Assembly: GCA_934249265.1 (NCBI GenBank)
Contig: CAKQKQ010000044.1
Location: 1-14,427, forward strand
Direction: 5' to 3'
From: an uncultured Clostridia bacterium
GTDB taxonomy: Bacteria > Bacillota > Clostridia > Christensenellales > Borkfalkiaceae
Length of the DNA: 14,427 nucleotides
Shown here: positions 13,957-14,427 of the stretch, piece by piece
How the letters are laid out: each line of letters opens with the position of its first letter
Position numbering within the stretch: the stretch's first letter is position 1
Made by a program: the position numbers and the translations under genes
The notes under the pieces: model-generated
Told to the model about the DNA's origin: nothing
Databases searched by the model: none
The model's input: the letters and a program-made list of their open reading frames with translations, nothing else

Positions 13957-14427
13957 ATGATTAAATTATGCGCGTTTTCGGACGAGGCGGCAAGCAGTTT
14001 AACAAGGCAAATACAAGCGTTGAAACGCAACGGCATTACTTTGACCGAATTGCGTAGCGTTGACGGCAAAAACGTAAAAGATTTGACAATTGACGAGGCG
14101 AAAGCCATAAATCAAAACCTTAAAGACGAGGGAATATCCGTTTGGTCTGTCGGTTCGCCGCTCGGAAAAGTGAATATAAACGTAAATTTTAAAAAATATC
14201 TCGACGAGGTAAAACACGTGTGCGAACTTGCTTGCGCTCTTTCTACCGATAAGATAAGAATGTTCAGTTTTTTCAATGCTTATAATCAAAGGAATAAAGT
14301 TTTTGATTATTTAAGCGAAATGGTAGAAGTTTCAAAAACGTTCGGCGTGCAATTATACCACGAAAACGAAAAGGATATTTACGGAGACACCGCCGAGCGC
14401 GTTTTGGATATCATGAACAACGTAAAC
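13957..14427 (+). CDS. Sugar phosphate isomerase/epimerase-type TIM-barrel protein (3' partial)
   Basis: The first 157 residues are present; the frame is open at the window end. It begins MIKLCAFSDEA and alternates strands and helices as in the xylose isomerase-like TIM barrel (AP endonuclease 2 superfamily). Recognisable blocks are ITLTELRSVDGKNV with the acidic strand end, GISVWSVGSPLGKV, DKIRMFSFF, and LYHENEKDIYGDTAER, which carries the His/Glu residues that usually bind the metal or sugar. Such proteins isomerise or epimerise sugars or inositol derivatives; the exact substrate is not assignable. GAGG (13948-13951) lies 5 nt before the ATG. No clear promoter fits between the preceding terminator and this start, so its transcription is unresolved. 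Confidence 0.85.
   Translation, partial: MIKLCAFSDEAASSLTRQIQALKRNGITLTELRSVDGKNVKDLTIDEAKAINQNLKDEGISVWSVGSPLGKVNINVNFKKYLDEVKHVCELACALSTDKIRMFSFFNAYNQRNKVFDYLSEMVEVSKTFGVQLYHENEKDIYGDTAERVLDIMNNVN

Overview
The window looks like chromosomal DNA of an AT-rich Gram-positive bacterium, most likely a gut-type member of Clostridia (Bacillota). The grounds are strong AAGGAG ribosome-binding sites, TTGNNN-17-TATAAT promoters, lipobox lipoproteins, a CCA-encoding tRNA gene, A/U-flanked intrinsic terminators, and families typical of anaerobic Firmicutes: DegV, DUF1846, Fe-S aldo/keto reductases, ECF S component and DUF1893. I cannot name a genus. No phage, insertion sequence, CRISPR array or plasmid function is visible.

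Layout. 1-138: the last codons of a DegV-family gene (+) and a terminator shared with the convergent DUF1846 gene (-, 246-1733). 1740-3657: a divergently transcribed secreted lipoprotein resembling M3 zinc peptidases, with its own consensus promoter. 3767-4087: a promoter, a tRNA-Leu gene with the uncommon anticodon AAG, its terminator, a short GC-rich unassigned stretch, and a second strong hairpin shared with the convergent mscS-type channel gene (-, 4122-4964).

5265-9280 is the most coherent unit: a MerR-type promoter (19-bp spacer with a dyad), then a MerR/AdhR-like regulator with a cysteine at residue 52, two aldo/keto reductases each carrying two C-terminal Cys4 iron-sulfur motifs, an ECF-transporter S component, and a DUF1893 protein, closed by a bidirectional terminator. 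I infer an autoregulated, electrophile- or redox-responsive reductase operon joined to uptake of a vitamin-like compound. The second reductase appears to lack the canonical catalytic lysine.

9302-13925: an AraC-family regulator (-) diverges from a 1140-residue surface lipoprotein (+) made of a Ser/Asp/Thr stalk, a Big2 domain and three related jelly-roll-like modules alternating with Ig-like domains. The two promoters lie back to back, so the AraC protein is a plausible controller. A terminator follows, and only about 31 nt later a sugar phosphate isomerase/epimerase-type TIM-barrel gene begins and runs off the window end.

The best candidates for a second look are the MerR/AKR/ECF/DUF1893 operon, the modular lipoprotein, and the A34 tRNA-Leu. 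None can be called a new system from sequence alone.
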